64,000 bases of DNA from NCBI RefSeq assembly GCF_019844075.1, contig NZ_CP081964.1, positions 3,890,931 to 3,954,930 on the forward strand, read 5' to 3'. The stretch comes from Curtobacterium sp. TC1 (GTDB lineage: Bacteria > Actinomycetota > Actinomycetes > Actinomycetales > Microbacteriaceae). A program made the translations under genes and the position numbers. The notes under the pieces are model-generated. The model had not been told where the DNA came from. It saw only the letters and a list, made by a program, of their open reading frames with translations, and made no database searches. Position 1 is the first letter of the stretch; each line of letters begins with the position of its first letter. This document shows positions 7,496 through 15,747 of this stretch, piece by piece.

Positions 7496-8194
7496 ATGAC
7501 GTTCGCCGAGACCGACCCCGAGTTCGCGAAGTACCACGCCGACTTCGTGGACGAGACACTGCAGCACGCGTCGCTCAGCAGCCACGACCGCGCGGTCGTG
7601 CAGCTCGGCGCGATGATCGCCGCCGGCGCGCAGACTGCCTTCCGACAGCTGCTCGGCACCGCGCTCGACGGCTCGCTGACGCCCGTCGAGGCGAAGGAGA
7701 TCGGGTACCAGGCCGTCGCCTACGTCGGGTCCGGGCGCGCCTCGGACTTCCTCACGATCACGAACGACGTGCTGATCGCGCGCGGTGTCGAGCTACCGTT
7801 GCCGGGTCAGTCGACGACCACCCCCGGCAACCGACTCGAACGGGGCCGTGCGGTCCAGAGCGCCGTCGTCGGCGCCGGACGTGTCGACGCGATGTACGAG
7901 GACGCGGCCGACGACACCGTGCACTTCCAGCGGTTCCTGTCCGGCAACTGCTTCGGCGACACCGTCGGACGGGACGGGCTCGACCTGCCGACACGTGAGC
8001 TGCTGACGTTCGCGGTCCTCGTCGCGCTCGGCGGTGCGGACGCGCAGGTCGAGGGACACGTCGCGGGCAACCTGCACGTCGGGAACACCCGGCAGCAACT
8101 GCTCGACGTGCTCACCGTCCTGGTGCCCGTGATCGGCTACCCACGGACGCTCAACGGGCTCGCCGTGGTGAACGAGGGTGCGCCGGCCGACTGA
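7496..8194 (+). CDS. Carboxymuconolactone decarboxylase family protein (two CMD domains)
   Basis: A 232-residue protein with two CMD/AhpD-like repeats: residues 1-90 (RAVVQLGAMIAAGAQTAFRQ) and about 115-225 (RELLTFAVLVALGGADAQ, then EGHVAGNLHVGNT). The conserved histidines of EGHVAGNLHVG in the second repeat fit the family's active site. Family members act in aromatic degradation or as AhpD-like peroxidase partners; the exact substrate cannot be read here. It is divergent from the aldo/keto reductase and probably co-regulated with it. Neighbouring cupin and reductase genes support a small redox or detoxification module. Confidence 0.8.
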   Translation: MTFAETDPEFAKYHADFVDETLQHASLSSHDRAVVQLGAMIAAGAQTAFRQLLGTALDGSLTPVEAKEIGYQAVAYVGSGRASDFLTITNDVLIARGVELPLPGQSTTTPGNRLERGRAVQSAVVGAGRVDAMYEDAADDTVHFQRFLSGNCFGDTVGRDGLDLPTRELLTFAVLVALGGADAQVEGHVAGNLHVGNTRQQLLDVLTVLVPVIGYPRTLNGLAVVNEGAPAD

Positions 8195-8197
8195 CGC

Positions 8198-8533
8198 TCA
8201 GATCGCGAGCTCGACGTCGTGACCGTTGACGGTCACGATGATGCGTGGGTTCTCGGCACCGGTCGCGGTGATGTAGCTGCGGAGCGTGGAGAGCAGCATG
8301 TCTTCTCGCCGCTCCATCTGGGACACCGCGCCCTGACTGATGCCGAGCTCGTGCGCGATCTCGGCTTGGGTGCGCTTGCCGGCTTCGCGGACCATCGCGA
8401 GGCTCATCGCGTGGATGCGGTCGAGTTCGTCCGCTTCGACCTCGAGTGCGGCCACCGCGTCTGCGACGCCCGGCCGCTGCATCATCTGTTCGAGGCGGTC
8501 GTTCCCACGTACGAAGTCTTCCTTGCCCATCAT
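8198..8533 (-). CDS. HigA/XRE-like antitoxin
   Basis: A 111-residue protein with an XRE helix-turn-helix at about residues 62-85 (AEIAHELGISQGAVSQMERR), typical of HigA-type antitoxins that follow their toxin. I start at ATG 8533, because the stop of the toxin gene overlaps it (ATGATG, TGA at 8532-8530). A further ATG at 8557 would extend it by eight residues. The N-terminal half (RPGVADAVAALEVEADELD) may be the toxin-binding segment; this is inference. Confidence 0.75.
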   Translation of the reverse strand: MMGKEDFVRGNDRLEQMMQRPGVADAVAALEVEADELDRIHAMSLAMVREAGKRTQAEIAHELGISQGAVSQMERREDMLLSTLRSYITATGAENPRIIVTVNGHDVELAI

Positions 8534-8817
8534 GCTTCCTCGGTCTCGTTCCGCCATCGGTTGATCAGGCGATCAGCTCGGACGCCGACCGTGTCGTAGA
8601 ACACGTCACCCATTGACGCTTTGTCGCCGGAGAACAGTGCCACCACGACTCGGTCCTCGTCCGGCGGGAACCAGCAGATCAAGCGGAGCGCCACTCCCGC
8701 GACGTAGGGGTGTGACACCAGCCAGATCGGATGCTGCTTGGACTGCCGTACACGCTTGATCATCGCGGTGTCCTGAACCGGAGCGGAGTCCAGGTCCCGA
8801 TCTGCGTGCGGCGACAT
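8530..8817 (-). CDS. HigB/RelE-like toxin
   Basis: A 95-residue protein with the beta-rich core and basic tail of the RelE/ParE/HigB toxin superfamily (LRLICWFPPDEDRVVVALFSGDK, broken by charged loops, and a C-terminal RADRLINRW helix). It precedes the antitoxin, the usual higBA order. The ATG at 8817 has only a short leader. A second in-frame ATG at 8763, with AGGA upstream, is an alternative start giving 77 residues. Likely function is ribosome-dependent mRNA cleavage, repressed by the antitoxin. No close family was confirmed. Confidence 0.65.
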   Translation of the reverse strand: MSPHADRDLDSAPVQDTAMIKRVRQSKQHPIWLVSHPYVAGVALRLICWFPPDEDRVVVALFSGDKASMGDVFYDTVGVRADRLINRWRNETEEA

Positions 8818-8829
8818 TACCTGCGACTG

Positions 8830-8858
8830 ATAATAGCTGCAACTAATATCGAGCGCAA
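8830..8858 (-). promoter_or_regulatory. Promoter of the toxin-antitoxin pair
   Basis: On the minus strand TTGCGC (8858-8853) and TATTAT (8835-8830) are separated by 17 bases, a near-ideal sigma-70 promoter. It stands out in this GC-rich DNA. The spacer contains TAGTTGCAGCTA, an imperfect dyad that could bind the antitoxin for autoregulation. Transcription would begin very near the ATG at 8817, so the first start may be leaderless. Confidence 0.55.
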
Positions 8859-8886
8859 GGGCAACGACGTGGTGAGGGTGCGTTCC

Positions 8887-9858
8887 TCAGATGACGAGGG
8901 GGCCAGCCACCTCGAGCTGGTCGTGGTCGACCTGCCAGCGGACGGCATCGAGCACCGTCTGTCCGGCGGTGAACGCGGGCGTGTAGCCGAGCAGACGGCG
9001 GGCCTTCTCGACGCTGAACACCTGGCTGCGTGACAGGTGCTCCCAGCTGGCGTCAGCGTGCTCTGGAGTCGTGGTCTCGCGGAACCGGTCCCAGCTGACG
9101 GGCTCGAGCCGGGCCTCCTGGCCGAACCACGACGCTGCCAGGTGGGCGTACCCACGCGCGGTGAGCGCCGTCGGGGCCGTGATGAAGAAGTCCTCGCCGA
9201 CCGCCGCATCGCGGCGTTCGACGGCGAGCTGGAAGGCCTGGGCGACGTCGTCGGCGTGCACGTGGGCCATCGTCTCGGCGCCGAGACCGGGGACCTCGAT
9301 GGTCTCGCCGGCGGACAGCCGCGTCAGCACCGACGGGTCGAGGTTGCCGAGCGGACCGATCGGCATCCAGCCCGGCCCGCTGATGTGGCCAGGGTGCAGC
9401 GTCGTCGTCACCAAACCCCCTGACGCGGTTTCTTCCTTGAGCATCCGGGCGATCGCGTCCTTCTGGACGCCGTAGTCACCGAAGGGCGGCGTGAAGTCGT
9501 CCTCGGTGATCGGCAGCACACGGGATGCACCCGCGCGCCAGATCGAGCCGCAGTGCACGAGGTGCGTGCCCGTCCCGCGGAGCGCTTCGACGAGGGCGGC
9601 GGCGGACGACTCGGTGAAGCCGACGAGGTCGACGACGGCGTCGGCGCCGAGCGCGGCGATCCGCGTGCCGAACGTACCCTCGCGATCCGCCTGCTCGCGG
9701 TCCGCGGTGACGCGTTCGACCTGCTGCCACTCGGGGGAGTCGGCGTAGGGGGTACTGGTACCGCGACTGATGGCGACGACCTCGTGACCGCCGCGGACGA
9801 GGCGGGGGACGAGGAACGTGCCGATGTGGCCGGTGGCTCCGATGACGACGATGCGCAT
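8887..9858 (-). CDS. NAD-dependent epimerase/dehydratase family protein
   Basis: A 323-residue extended-SDR protein. The Rossmann motif VIGATGHIGTFLVPRL is at residues 5-20, and the protein has the length and the C-terminal substrate domain of this family. The region GVQKDAIARMLKEE replaces the usual YxxxK segment (Y-G-V-Q-K is present in GDYGVQK), so the catalytic pair is retained. The substrate is unknown; relatives act on nucleotide sugars or as reductases. The ATG at 9858 begins the Rossmann strand directly. It shares a strand with the SDR at 9972, separated by a hairpin. Confidence 0.8.
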   Translation of the reverse strand: MRIVVIGATGHIGTFLVPRLVRGGHEVVAISRGTSTPYADSPEWQQVERVTADREQADREGTFGTRIAALGADAVVDLVGFTESSAAALVEALRGTGTHLVHCGSIWRAGASRVLPITEDDFTPPFGDYGVQKDAIARMLKEETASGGLVTTTLHPGHISGPGWMPIGPLGNLDPSVLTRLSAGETIEVPGLGAETMAHVHADDVAQAFQLAVERRDAAVGEDFFITAPTALTARGYAHLAASWFGQEARLEPVSWDRFRETTTPEHADASWEHLSRSQVFSVEKARRLLGYTPAFTAGQTVLDAVRWQVDHDQLEVAGPLVI

Positions 9859-9890
9859 GCGGCACACGGTAGGCCGAGCCGCTTCGGATC

Positions 9891-9941
9891 GTGAGCAGGA
9901 ACGGTCGGGTGCCGATGAGCGACCCGACCGTTCCTGCTCAC
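9891..9941. terminator. Perfect 20-bp-stem hairpin
   Basis: Arms GTGAGCAGGAACGGTCGGGT and ACCCGACCGTTCCTGCTCAC with an 11-base loop. It follows the stop of the SDR gene (9972, read leftward) and precedes the epimerase gene. A diverged 51-base copy with the same end sequences lies at 44939. It is likely a terminator and a member of a dispersed repeat family. Confidence 0.7.
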
Positions 9942-9971
9942 GAAGCGCGCGCGGCGCCGTGCCTCCACCCG

Positions 9972-10715
9972 CTACGCGGAGGGCTCCGCGACGACGGCGC
10001 GCATCGCGGCCTCGGTCGCGGCTGCGAGTGCTTCCGCGGGCTCCGACATCAGGCTCTTCACGAAACGTGAGTCGTCGTCGGCGAGGACCTCGAACACACC
10101 GGCGACGGTGCCCTCGTAGGCCTGGGCGACCACGTCCTCCGGGCGGGACTTCGGGACGTCGAACCGAGCCCCCATCGCCGTGTCGACCATGCCCACGATG
10201 AGTCCCGTGACCGTGGTGCCCCGCGGTGCGAGCTCCACCCGGAGCCCGTTGGTCGCGGACCAGGCAGCCGCCTTCGACGCGGCGTACACGGTGGGGATCG
10301 GGGTCCACGCGGCGAGCGACAAGACGTTGAGGATCGCACCACCGCCGTTCGCCGCCAGGATCGGTGCGAACGCGGCCGACATCCGGATGGTGCCGAAGGT
10401 GTTCGTCGCGAAGACCCGCTCGAGGGACTCGTCCGAGGGTGCGGCGATGGAGGCGTCCGCAGCGGGCGCGATGCCCGCGTTGTTCACCAGCAGGTCGACG
10501 TCCGGCGCCGCCGCGGCTGCGGCCGCGATCGACGACGGGTCGGTGAGGTCGAGCACGAGCGGCTGGACACGGTCGTCCTCCCACGCGCGCGGCGAGCGAG
10601 CCGCTGCGTAGACCCGGCGCGCACCACCATCGAGCGCCTGCCGGACGAACTCGGTTCCGAGGCCCCCGTTGGCGCCGGTGACGAGGACGGTGCGGTTCTC
10701 GAGCTGGTTGGACAT
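9972..10715 (-). CDS. SDR family oxidoreductase
   Basis: A 247-residue classical short-chain dehydrogenase. It shows the cofactor motif VTGANGGLGTEF, the NNAG motif (LLVNNAGIAP) and the active-site Y-A-A-S-K (TVYAASKAAAW) preceded by a serine (VLSLAAW). Its closest relative in the window is the SDR at 17235, which has a similar order of motifs. The ATG at 10715 is chosen because AGGAGTG lies seven bases upstream; a longer frame from 10763 has no RBS. It is divergent from the TetR gene at 10806, its probable repressor. Confidence 0.85.
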   Translation of the reverse strand: MSNQLENRTVLVTGANGGLGTEFVRQALDGGARRVYAAARSPRAWEDDRVQPLVLDLTDPSSIAAAAAAAPDVDLLVNNAGIAPAADASIAAPSDESLERVFATNTFGTIRMSAAFAPILAANGGGAILNVLSLAAWTPIPTVYAASKAAAWSATNGLRVELAPRGTTVTGLIVGMVDTAMGARFDVPKSRPEDVVAQAYEGTVAGVFEVLADDDSRFVKSLMSEPAEALAAATEAAMRAVVAEPSA

Positions 10716-10742
10716 GATCACTCCTGCAGTAGGCTGACGAAA

Positions 10743-10782
10743 CGGGGAACCTCCCCGGATCATTATGTGGGGACGTTCCCCA
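10743..10782. promoter_or_regulatory. Two palindromic operators flanking a -10 element
   Basis: CGGGGA-ACC-TCCCCG (10743-10757) and TGGGGA-CGT-TCCCCA (10768-10782) lie 10 bases apart in the gap between a divergent SDR and TetR gene. The sequence between them contains CATTAT, a plausible -10. Two dyads with near-identical arms fit a TetR dimer-of-dimers site controlling both genes. Confidence 0.65.
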
Positions 10783-10805
10783 CTTACGTCAAGCCAGGAG
10801 TGCAG

Positions 10806-11351
10806 ATGCGTGCCGATGCCCAGCGGAACCGGGACGCGATCCTCGCCGCAGCGCGCGAGGTGTTCGACGCCGACGGCATACTCGCGCCCATCGACGGCAT
10901 CGCCACCCGCGCCGGAGTCGGGAACGCGACGTTCTACCGGAACTTCCCCACCCGCGACGACCTGCTCGCGGCCGTGATGGACGACAGCGTCCGCGCGATC
11001 ATCGAAGACTCGGCGGGACTGGATGCCCTCGACGCCGACTCGGCGCTGCGCGAGTGGATGTTCCGACTGACGTGGCAGCTGCGCGTGTGGCAGAACCTGC
11101 CCTCGTGCATCGCCGACGCGATCGAGGACGAGGATTCCCCGATCCGGACACTGTGCGCACGACTGACCGCACGCACCGCGGAGCTGCTCGATCGTGCTCG
11201 GGCGGCGGGAACCGCGTCCGCGGTGGAGGCCGCTGCGGTGTTCGAACTGCTGACGACGGTGTCGTGGGGGGTCGACCGGTTCGGGGACGACGAAGAGCGG
11301 GCCCGGGAACGTGTCCGGCTCGCGACCGCCGGAGTGCTCGCCGCGCGGTGA
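10806..11351 (+). CDS. TetR family transcriptional regulator
   Basis: A 181-residue repressor. The HTH (about residues 22-45) reads APIDGIATRAGVGNATFYRN, followed by FPTRDDLLAAV, typical of the TetR group with SbtR-like C-terminal domain. The start at ATG 10806 is preceded by CCAGGAG at good spacing; an upstream in-frame start at 10767 would cover the operator. It probably represses the divergent SDR at 9972 and itself. Confidence 0.85.
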   Translation: MRADAQRNRDAILAAAREVFDADGILAPIDGIATRAGVGNATFYRNFPTRDDLLAAVMDDSVRAIIEDSAGLDALDADSALREWMFRLTWQLRVWQNLPSCIADAIEDEDSPIRTLCARLTARTAELLDRARAAGTASAVEAAAVFELLTTVSWGVDRFGDDEERARERVRLATAGVLAAR

Positions 11352-11378
11352 GGCGTGCCGCCCGCCGCCTCGCGCCGA

Positions 11379-11867
11379 TCAGTCGGCGGTGATGACCTTC
11401 ACGGAGCCGGCGATGGTCGCGGCGTCCTCGGCGAGCGCCACGACCGGGTCGGGCAGGCGCGTGGTGGCACCGACGAGCTTGCGGGCACCCCACCCGACGA
11501 ACGACCCGACGATCGCACCGACGCCTCCGAGGATCGCGCCCTCGATGCGCAGGTCGCGCTTGCCGGTCGTCCCGAGCGCGGCGCCGACGAGTGCGCCGGA
11601 GCCGATGCGACCGACGAGGCCGGCGGGGGAGATGCGGTTCGGGGTCATCGGCAGCTTGTCACCGATGAGCTCACCGACGGCCGAGGCGACGAGGAGTCCG
11701 CGGCCGAGCGGGGTGCTGAAGACCTTCCAGTCCTGCCACGAACCCTTCAGCGAGGACCGGTCGTGGTTCAGCGCCAGCACCGCGAGCGGGGTGGCGCTGC
11801 GGCCACCGCTCAGGATGCCGAGCACCAGGGTGCGGACCAGGGTGTGCTGCTCGTGCTGCTTGCTCAT
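11379..11867 (-). CDS. DUF4126-like membrane protein
   Basis: A 162-residue protein with several weak hydrophobic segments and Gly-rich motifs (LVGRIGSGALVGAALG, GGVGAIVGSFVGWG). The block GELIGDKLPMTPNR resembles the 'gDKlP.tP.R' signature of DUF4126 proteins. The function of that family is unknown. The ATG at 11867 has GGAGACACG upstream. It is convergent with the TetR gene ending at 11351 and divergent from the gene at 11975. Confidence 0.6.
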   Translation of the reverse strand: MSKQHEQHTLVRTLVLGILSGGRSATPLAVLALNHDRSSLKGSWQDWKVFSTPLGRGLLVASAVGELIGDKLPMTPNRISPAGLVGRIGSGALVGAALGTTGKRDLRIEGAILGGVGAIVGSFVGWGARKLVGATTRLPDPVVALAEDAATIAGSVKVITAD

Positions 11868-11974
11868 CGTGTCTCCAGTCGTGATCAGGTCCGACCGTAC
11901 GCACGTGGGCCGCGAGCGCTCCGAGGGTCCTCACGAACTGCGGGTACTGAGCCGGCCCGAGTAGCGTCCGCCGC

Positions 11975-12625
11975 ATGAGCAACGTCATCGTCTTCGGCGG
12001 CCACGGCAAGGTCGCACTCCTCACCACCCGCATCCTCAGCGAGCGCGGCCACACGGTCACCTCGGTCATCCGCGACGCGGACCAGTCCGACGAGATCCGG
12101 GCCCACGGCGGCGAGCCCCGGGTCGCGGACATCCAGCAGCAGTCCCTGACCGACTTCGCGGAGCTCGTCCGCGGGCACGACGCCGTCGTGTGGTCCGCCG
12201 GTGCCGGCGGCGGGTCCGTCGACCGGACGTGGGCGATCGACCGCGACGCCGCGATCCTGTCGGTGCAGGGCGCGAAGCAGGCCGGCGTCGACCGCTACGT
12301 CATGGTCTCGTGGTCCGGGTCGCAGCTCGACCACGGGGTGCCGCAGGACGACGACTTCTTCGCCTACGCGCAGTCGAAGGCGATCGCCGACGCCGTGGTG
12401 CGCGACTCCGGTCTGCAGTGGACGATCGTGGCGCCGAGCACCCTGACGGACGACGACGCGACGGGCTCGGTGGACTGGGACGGCTCCTCGACCGACGTGC
12501 CGCGTGGCGACGTCGCGCACGTGATCGCCGACGTGCTCGAGACCCCCGGCACGGCGGGCAACACCATCCGGTTCAACTCGGGATCGACGCCGGTGGCGGA
12601 CTTCCTGCATGCCGACGCGGTCTGA
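11975..12625 (+). CDS. NAD(P)H-binding SDR-like protein
   Basis: A 216-residue atypical SDR of the NAD(P)H-binding (YwnB-like) group: a cofactor motif FGGHGKVALLT at residues 7-17, then conserved VSWSGSQ and FAYAQSKAIADAVVRDSGL (YxxxK preserved as Y-A-Q-S-K). The ligand or substrate is unknown. A TAGCGT hexamer precedes the ATG at 11975, as at other promoters here, and GGGTCC lies 37 bases further upstream, so it could belong to the MmyB-type regulon; that is tentative. Its last codons run into a tandem repeat. Confidence 0.8.
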   Translation: MSNVIVFGGHGKVALLTTRILSERGHTVTSVIRDADQSDEIRAHGGEPRVADIQQQSLTDFAELVRGHDAVVWSAGAGGGSVDRTWAIDRDAAILSVQGAKQAGVDRYVMVSWSGSQLDHGVPQDDDFFAYAQSKAIADAVVRDSGLQWTIVAPSTLTDDDATGSVDWDGSSTDVPRGDVAHVIADVLETPGTAGNTIRFNSGSTPVADFLHADAV

Positions 12626-12682
12626 CGGCGTCGACAGGTCTGACGGCGTCGACAGGTCTGACGGCGTCGACAGGTCTGACGG
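12621..12682 (+). repeat. Three tandem 18-bp repeats plus a partial copy
   Basis: TCTGACGGCGTCGACAGG is repeated exactly at 12621, 12639 and 12657, followed by TCTGACGG. The first copy contains the stop codon of the gene at 11975 (TGA at 12623-12625), so the array is the gene's 3' end duplicated in place. The copies are identical, which points to recent slippage or recombination. Confidence 0.9.
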
Positions 12683-12706
12683 TCGGGCGCTGCCCGGTGC
12701 CACGCG

Positions 12707-13705
12707 TCAGTAGATCGCCGCGATGCCGGTCATGTCACCGAGCCCGAGCGTCCGCGATCCGGTGTCGCAGTACCCGCCGGACGGCTCCATGACCTGACCG
12801 GTGCCGGTCTTCACGTGGCCGAGCCCGTACAGGTGCCCCCACTCGTGCGTGGCGACGGCCTGGGTGTCGAACCGGGCGCCCGAGCAGGTGGCCGTGGAAC
12901 TCCACTTGTAGCTCGTGGCGTACCGCTGGTCGGACTCCTTGGCGATGCCGTTGCCGTCGTACCAGACGCACGTCACGCCGAGGGTCCCGGAGGGCAGCTT
13001 GCCCCACCCGACGACGCTGTAGCCGTTGCTCTTCGAGCACGCGCCCTTGTCGGTGAGCCCGGGTGCCTGGGTCGCCAGGCGCACGTAGGAGTTCCGCGCG
13101 GACGAGGTCACGGTGCGGTCGCACGACGAGATCGTGCCCGTCCACGCGTTCGCCGCCTTGCGCAGGGCGTCCTTGGCGTACGACGACTTCTGGCCGGACT
13201 CGTTGTAGTACCACTGCACCGTGCTCGACCAGCGGTACCCGTTCCGTGCGTTGGCCGTGCTGGTGCACTTGGTGGTGGCCGCGGTCGTGGCGGCCGGCGC
13301 GGCAGCCGCCTCGCTGGCCGCGGCGCTCCGCGCCTGCTCCCGGCGCACCGCCGGTGCCGAACCGCTCCACGCCTCGTCGATGCGGACCGCGACACCCCCG
13401 GTGCCGGTGTTCGCGATGACGACCTCCGCCAGCTCGGGAGCACCCGGCGCCGCGGAGCTGCTCGCCATCACGCTCTCACCGGGGTCCGGCACGGCGAACG
13501 TGCGGCCGTCCGGCAACACGACCGTGCCGGACGCGACCGTGCACCCCGTCCGGAGCGTCTGCACCGAGAGCGTCCCCGCGGCGCAACGGCTGCCGGCCGC
13601 CGACGCGCTCGGCGTCGCCGCCTGCGCGGGTGCCGCCGTGGCGGTGAGGCCGACGACGAGTGCGATGACCGCCCCGGTGGTGAGCGTGTTCCTGACAGGA
13701 CGCAT
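12707..13705 (-). CDS. Secreted matrixin-like zinc metalloprotease
   Basis: A 332-residue exported protein. An N-terminal signal peptide (about residues 1-29) is followed by an Ala/Ser-rich region. The catalytic motif HEWGHLYGLGH gives zinc ligands His287, His291 and His297 with Glu288 as base, and VMEPSGG follows as the Met-turn; this is the HExxHxxGxxH pattern of metzincins. Several cysteines (CTST, SSCD, KGACS, GVTCVW, TCSG, YCD) may form disulfides. Expected to act outside the cell on proteins. It is unlinked functionally to its neighbours. Confidence 0.85.
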   Translation of the reverse strand: MRPVRNTLTTGAVIALVVGLTATAAPAQAATPSASAAGSRCAAGTLSVQTLRTGCTVASGTVVLPDGRTFAVPDPGESVMASSSAAPGAPELAEVVIANTGTGGVAVRIDEAWSGSAPAVRREQARSAAASEAAAAPAATTAATTKCTSTANARNGYRWSSTVQWYYNESGQKSSYAKDALRKAANAWTGTISSCDRTVTSSARNSYVRLATQAPGLTDKGACSKSNGYSVVGWGKLPSGTLGVTCVWYDGNGIAKESDQRYATSYKWSSTATCSGARFDTQAVATHEWGHLYGLGHVKTGTGQVMEPSGGYCDTGSRTLGLGDMTGIAAIY

Positions 13706-13830
13706 GGTTGCCCTTCCCGCGGCGAGCCCCTGTGCCCGCCGTCCCTGATCGGGTCCATGCTCGCCGATGGGTACCCGTCAGGTCCAGGGCTGCGCCAACA
13801 GGACAGGCCCTGCTCCGCCGTCGCGGTGGG

Positions 13831-14922
13831 TCAGCGCAGCCGTTCGACCATCGGACAGGCGAACGGGTCGCGCGCCGCCAGACCGACCTCGTTGAGGTAG
13901 CGGACCACGATGACGTAGGAGTGCACCAGCGTCGTCTCGGTGTACGGCACGCCCTGGTCCGCGCAGTACTTCCGGACCATGTCCCGGGCCGCGCGCAGGT
14001 TCGGGCGCGCCATGCTCGGGAACAGGTGGTGCTCCACCTGGTGGTTCAGCCCGCCCATGAAGTACTCGACCCACGCGCCGCCCCCGATGTCGCGCGAGGT
14101 CAGGACCTGGCGTGAGAAGAAGTCCACGCGGCGGCCGGGTTCGATGACGGGCATGCCCTTGTGGTTCGGTGCGAACGCGATGCCCATGAGGAACCCGAAC
14201 ACGGCGAGCTGCACGCCGAGGAACGCGAAGGCCATGCCGACCGGCAGGAACCAGAACACGACGCCCAGGTAGAGCACGAACCGCCCGACGAAGACGGATC
14301 CCTCGGCCCACCGGCGCTTCACCGGGCCGCGGCTGGTGTACGTGCGGATCGACTGCCAGTGCAGGTTCACACCCTCGACCAAGAGCATCGGGAAGAACGC
14401 GTAGCCCTGCACCCGGACGAGCACGCGCAGGAAGCCGGTCCGGCTGGCGGCGTCCTCGGGCCGGAACGAGATCGCGTCGAACGAGATGTCGGGGTCCTTG
14501 CCGACCGTGTTCGGGTTGGCGTGGTGCCGGGTGTGCTTGTTCATCCACCACGCGTAGCTGATCCCGGTCAGGAACGTGCCGGCGTAGCGGGCCGCTCGGT
14601 CGTTCCAGTGGTGCGACGCGAAGACCTGACGGTGTGCGGCCTCGTGGGACAGGAAGGCGAACTGCGTGAACAGTGCGCCCAGCACGCCGGCCACGATCAG
14701 CTGGTACCAGGAGCCGCCGAGCACGGCGAACGCCCCACCCGTGATGCCGAGCAGCACGGCGAGCACGGCGATGAGACCCCAGTACCAGCCCGTGCGCCGG
14801 CCGAGGAGCCCCGCGGTGCGCACCTGCGCGAGCAGCGCGGTGTACGTCGAGGTGGTGTCGGCTCGGGGCGACCGTCGTTCGGTCTTCCGGTAGCCCGTCG
14901 GTACGACCAGTTCGTCGCCCAT
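13831..14922 (-). CDS. Fatty acid (acyl-lipid) desaturase
   Basis: A 363-residue membrane-bound di-iron desaturase. The three histidine boxes are visible: HEAAH (93-97), HTRHH (130-134) and the QVEHH box (295-299), with hydrophobic segments between them. The Gln-type third box resembles the front-end and delta-9-like acyl-lipid desaturases of actinobacteria. It would introduce a double bond into membrane lipid acyl chains and help adapt membrane fluidity. The ATG at 14922 has GGAGGACACC upstream. A longer frame upstream is not supported. Confidence 0.88.
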   Translation of the reverse strand: MGDELVVPTGYRKTERRSPRADTTSTYTALLAQVRTAGLLGRRTGWYWGLIAVLAVLLGITGGAFAVLGGSWYQLIVAGVLGALFTQFAFLSHEAAHRQVFASHHWNDRAARYAGTFLTGISYAWWMNKHTRHHANPNTVGKDPDISFDAISFRPEDAASRTGFLRVLVRVQGYAFFPMLLVEGVNLHWQSIRTYTSRGPVKRRWAEGSVFVGRFVLYLGVVFWFLPVGMAFAFLGVQLAVFGFLMGIAFAPNHKGMPVIEPGRRVDFFSRQVLTSRDIGGGAWVEYFMGGLNHQVEHHLFPSMARPNLRAARDMVRKYCADQGVPYTETTLVHSYVIVVRYLNEVGLAARDPFACPMVERLR

Positions 14923-15018
14923 GGTGTCCTCCTGGATCCAGTGCTGCGGCTGCAACCGGGGTCCGGGGCTACGACTTGCTGGTGATCGTACGCCGGTCAG
15001 GACCGGGGACACACGGGA

Positions 15019-15735
15019 TCAGGCGGGGAGGACCAGACGGCGTTCGACGATCGCGCGGGCGACGTCGGCGAGCCGCTCCTGGTGGGACCGCGCGTACTGT
15101 CGCAGCAGCTCGAACGCCGCATCGGTCTCGACCGAGTGCGTGTACGCCACGAAGCCCTTGGCCTGCTCGATCACGACCCGACTGTCGAGCGCTCGCTGCA
15201 ACTGCGCCTGCGTCAGTGCCGCGTGTTGCAGGGTGCGCTGCTGCAGGATGCTGATGGTCGCGACGTCGGTCAGTGCCTGCGCGGCCAGCGCGTCGTCACG
15301 GTTCAGCGCACCCTCGGTCTCGCGGAACAGGTTGAGCGATCCGAGCGTCGTGTCCCGCAACCGCATCGGGATCGCGTGCACCGACGCGTACCCCGACTCG
15401 GCGGACGCGGCGGCGAACGTCGGCCACCGGCGTTGCATCTCCGCCTGGTCGCCGACGGACACGGGACGCCCGGTCGCGAAGCACTCCACGCACGGGCCCT
15501 CGCCGGCATCGAGCTGCAGGAGTCCGACGAAGCTCGATCGTTCACTGGTCGACGCCACGACCTCGAGTTCCTGGTTCTGGTTCGCCAGCAGGATCCCCGC
15601 GGCCGAGGCGTCGAAGATGTCGACGACGCTGTCGACCAGGTTCTGCAGCAGGTCGACGACGTCGTACTCGTCGACGAGGGTGTCGGTCAGTGTGACGAAG
15701 GTGTCGATGAGCCGGCGCTCGCGGGTCGGTGCCAT
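15019..15735 (-). CDS. GAF-ANTAR domain regulator
   Basis: A 238-residue protein with a GAF sensor domain (about residues 20-165; GEGPCVECFATGRPVSVGD is the family's typical loop) and a C-terminal ANTAR RNA-binding domain (about 180-235; ALDSRVVIEQAKGFVAYTH). ANTAR proteins bind paired hairpins in nascent RNA and stop termination. Twelve bases separate it from the paralogue at 15748, so the two probably form an operon. No ANTAR target hairpins were identified. Confidence 0.85.
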   Translation of the reverse strand: MAPTRERRLIDTFVTLTDTLVDEYDVVDLLQNLVDSVVDIFDASAAGILLANQNQELEVVASTSERSSFVGLLQLDAGEGPCVECFATGRPVSVGDQAEMQRRWPTFAAASAESGYASVHAIPMRLRDTTLGSLNLFRETEGALNRDDALAAQALTDVATISILQQRTLQHAALTQAQLQRALDSRVVIEQAKGFVAYTHSVETDAAFELLRQYARSHQERLADVARAIVERRLVLPA

Positions 15736-15747
15736 GGGGCGTGCTCC

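Noticed and set aside
13785..13812. CAGGGC/GCCCTG inverted repeat downstream of the desaturase
   Set aside because: Only six pairs with a 16-base loop; too weak to call a terminator.
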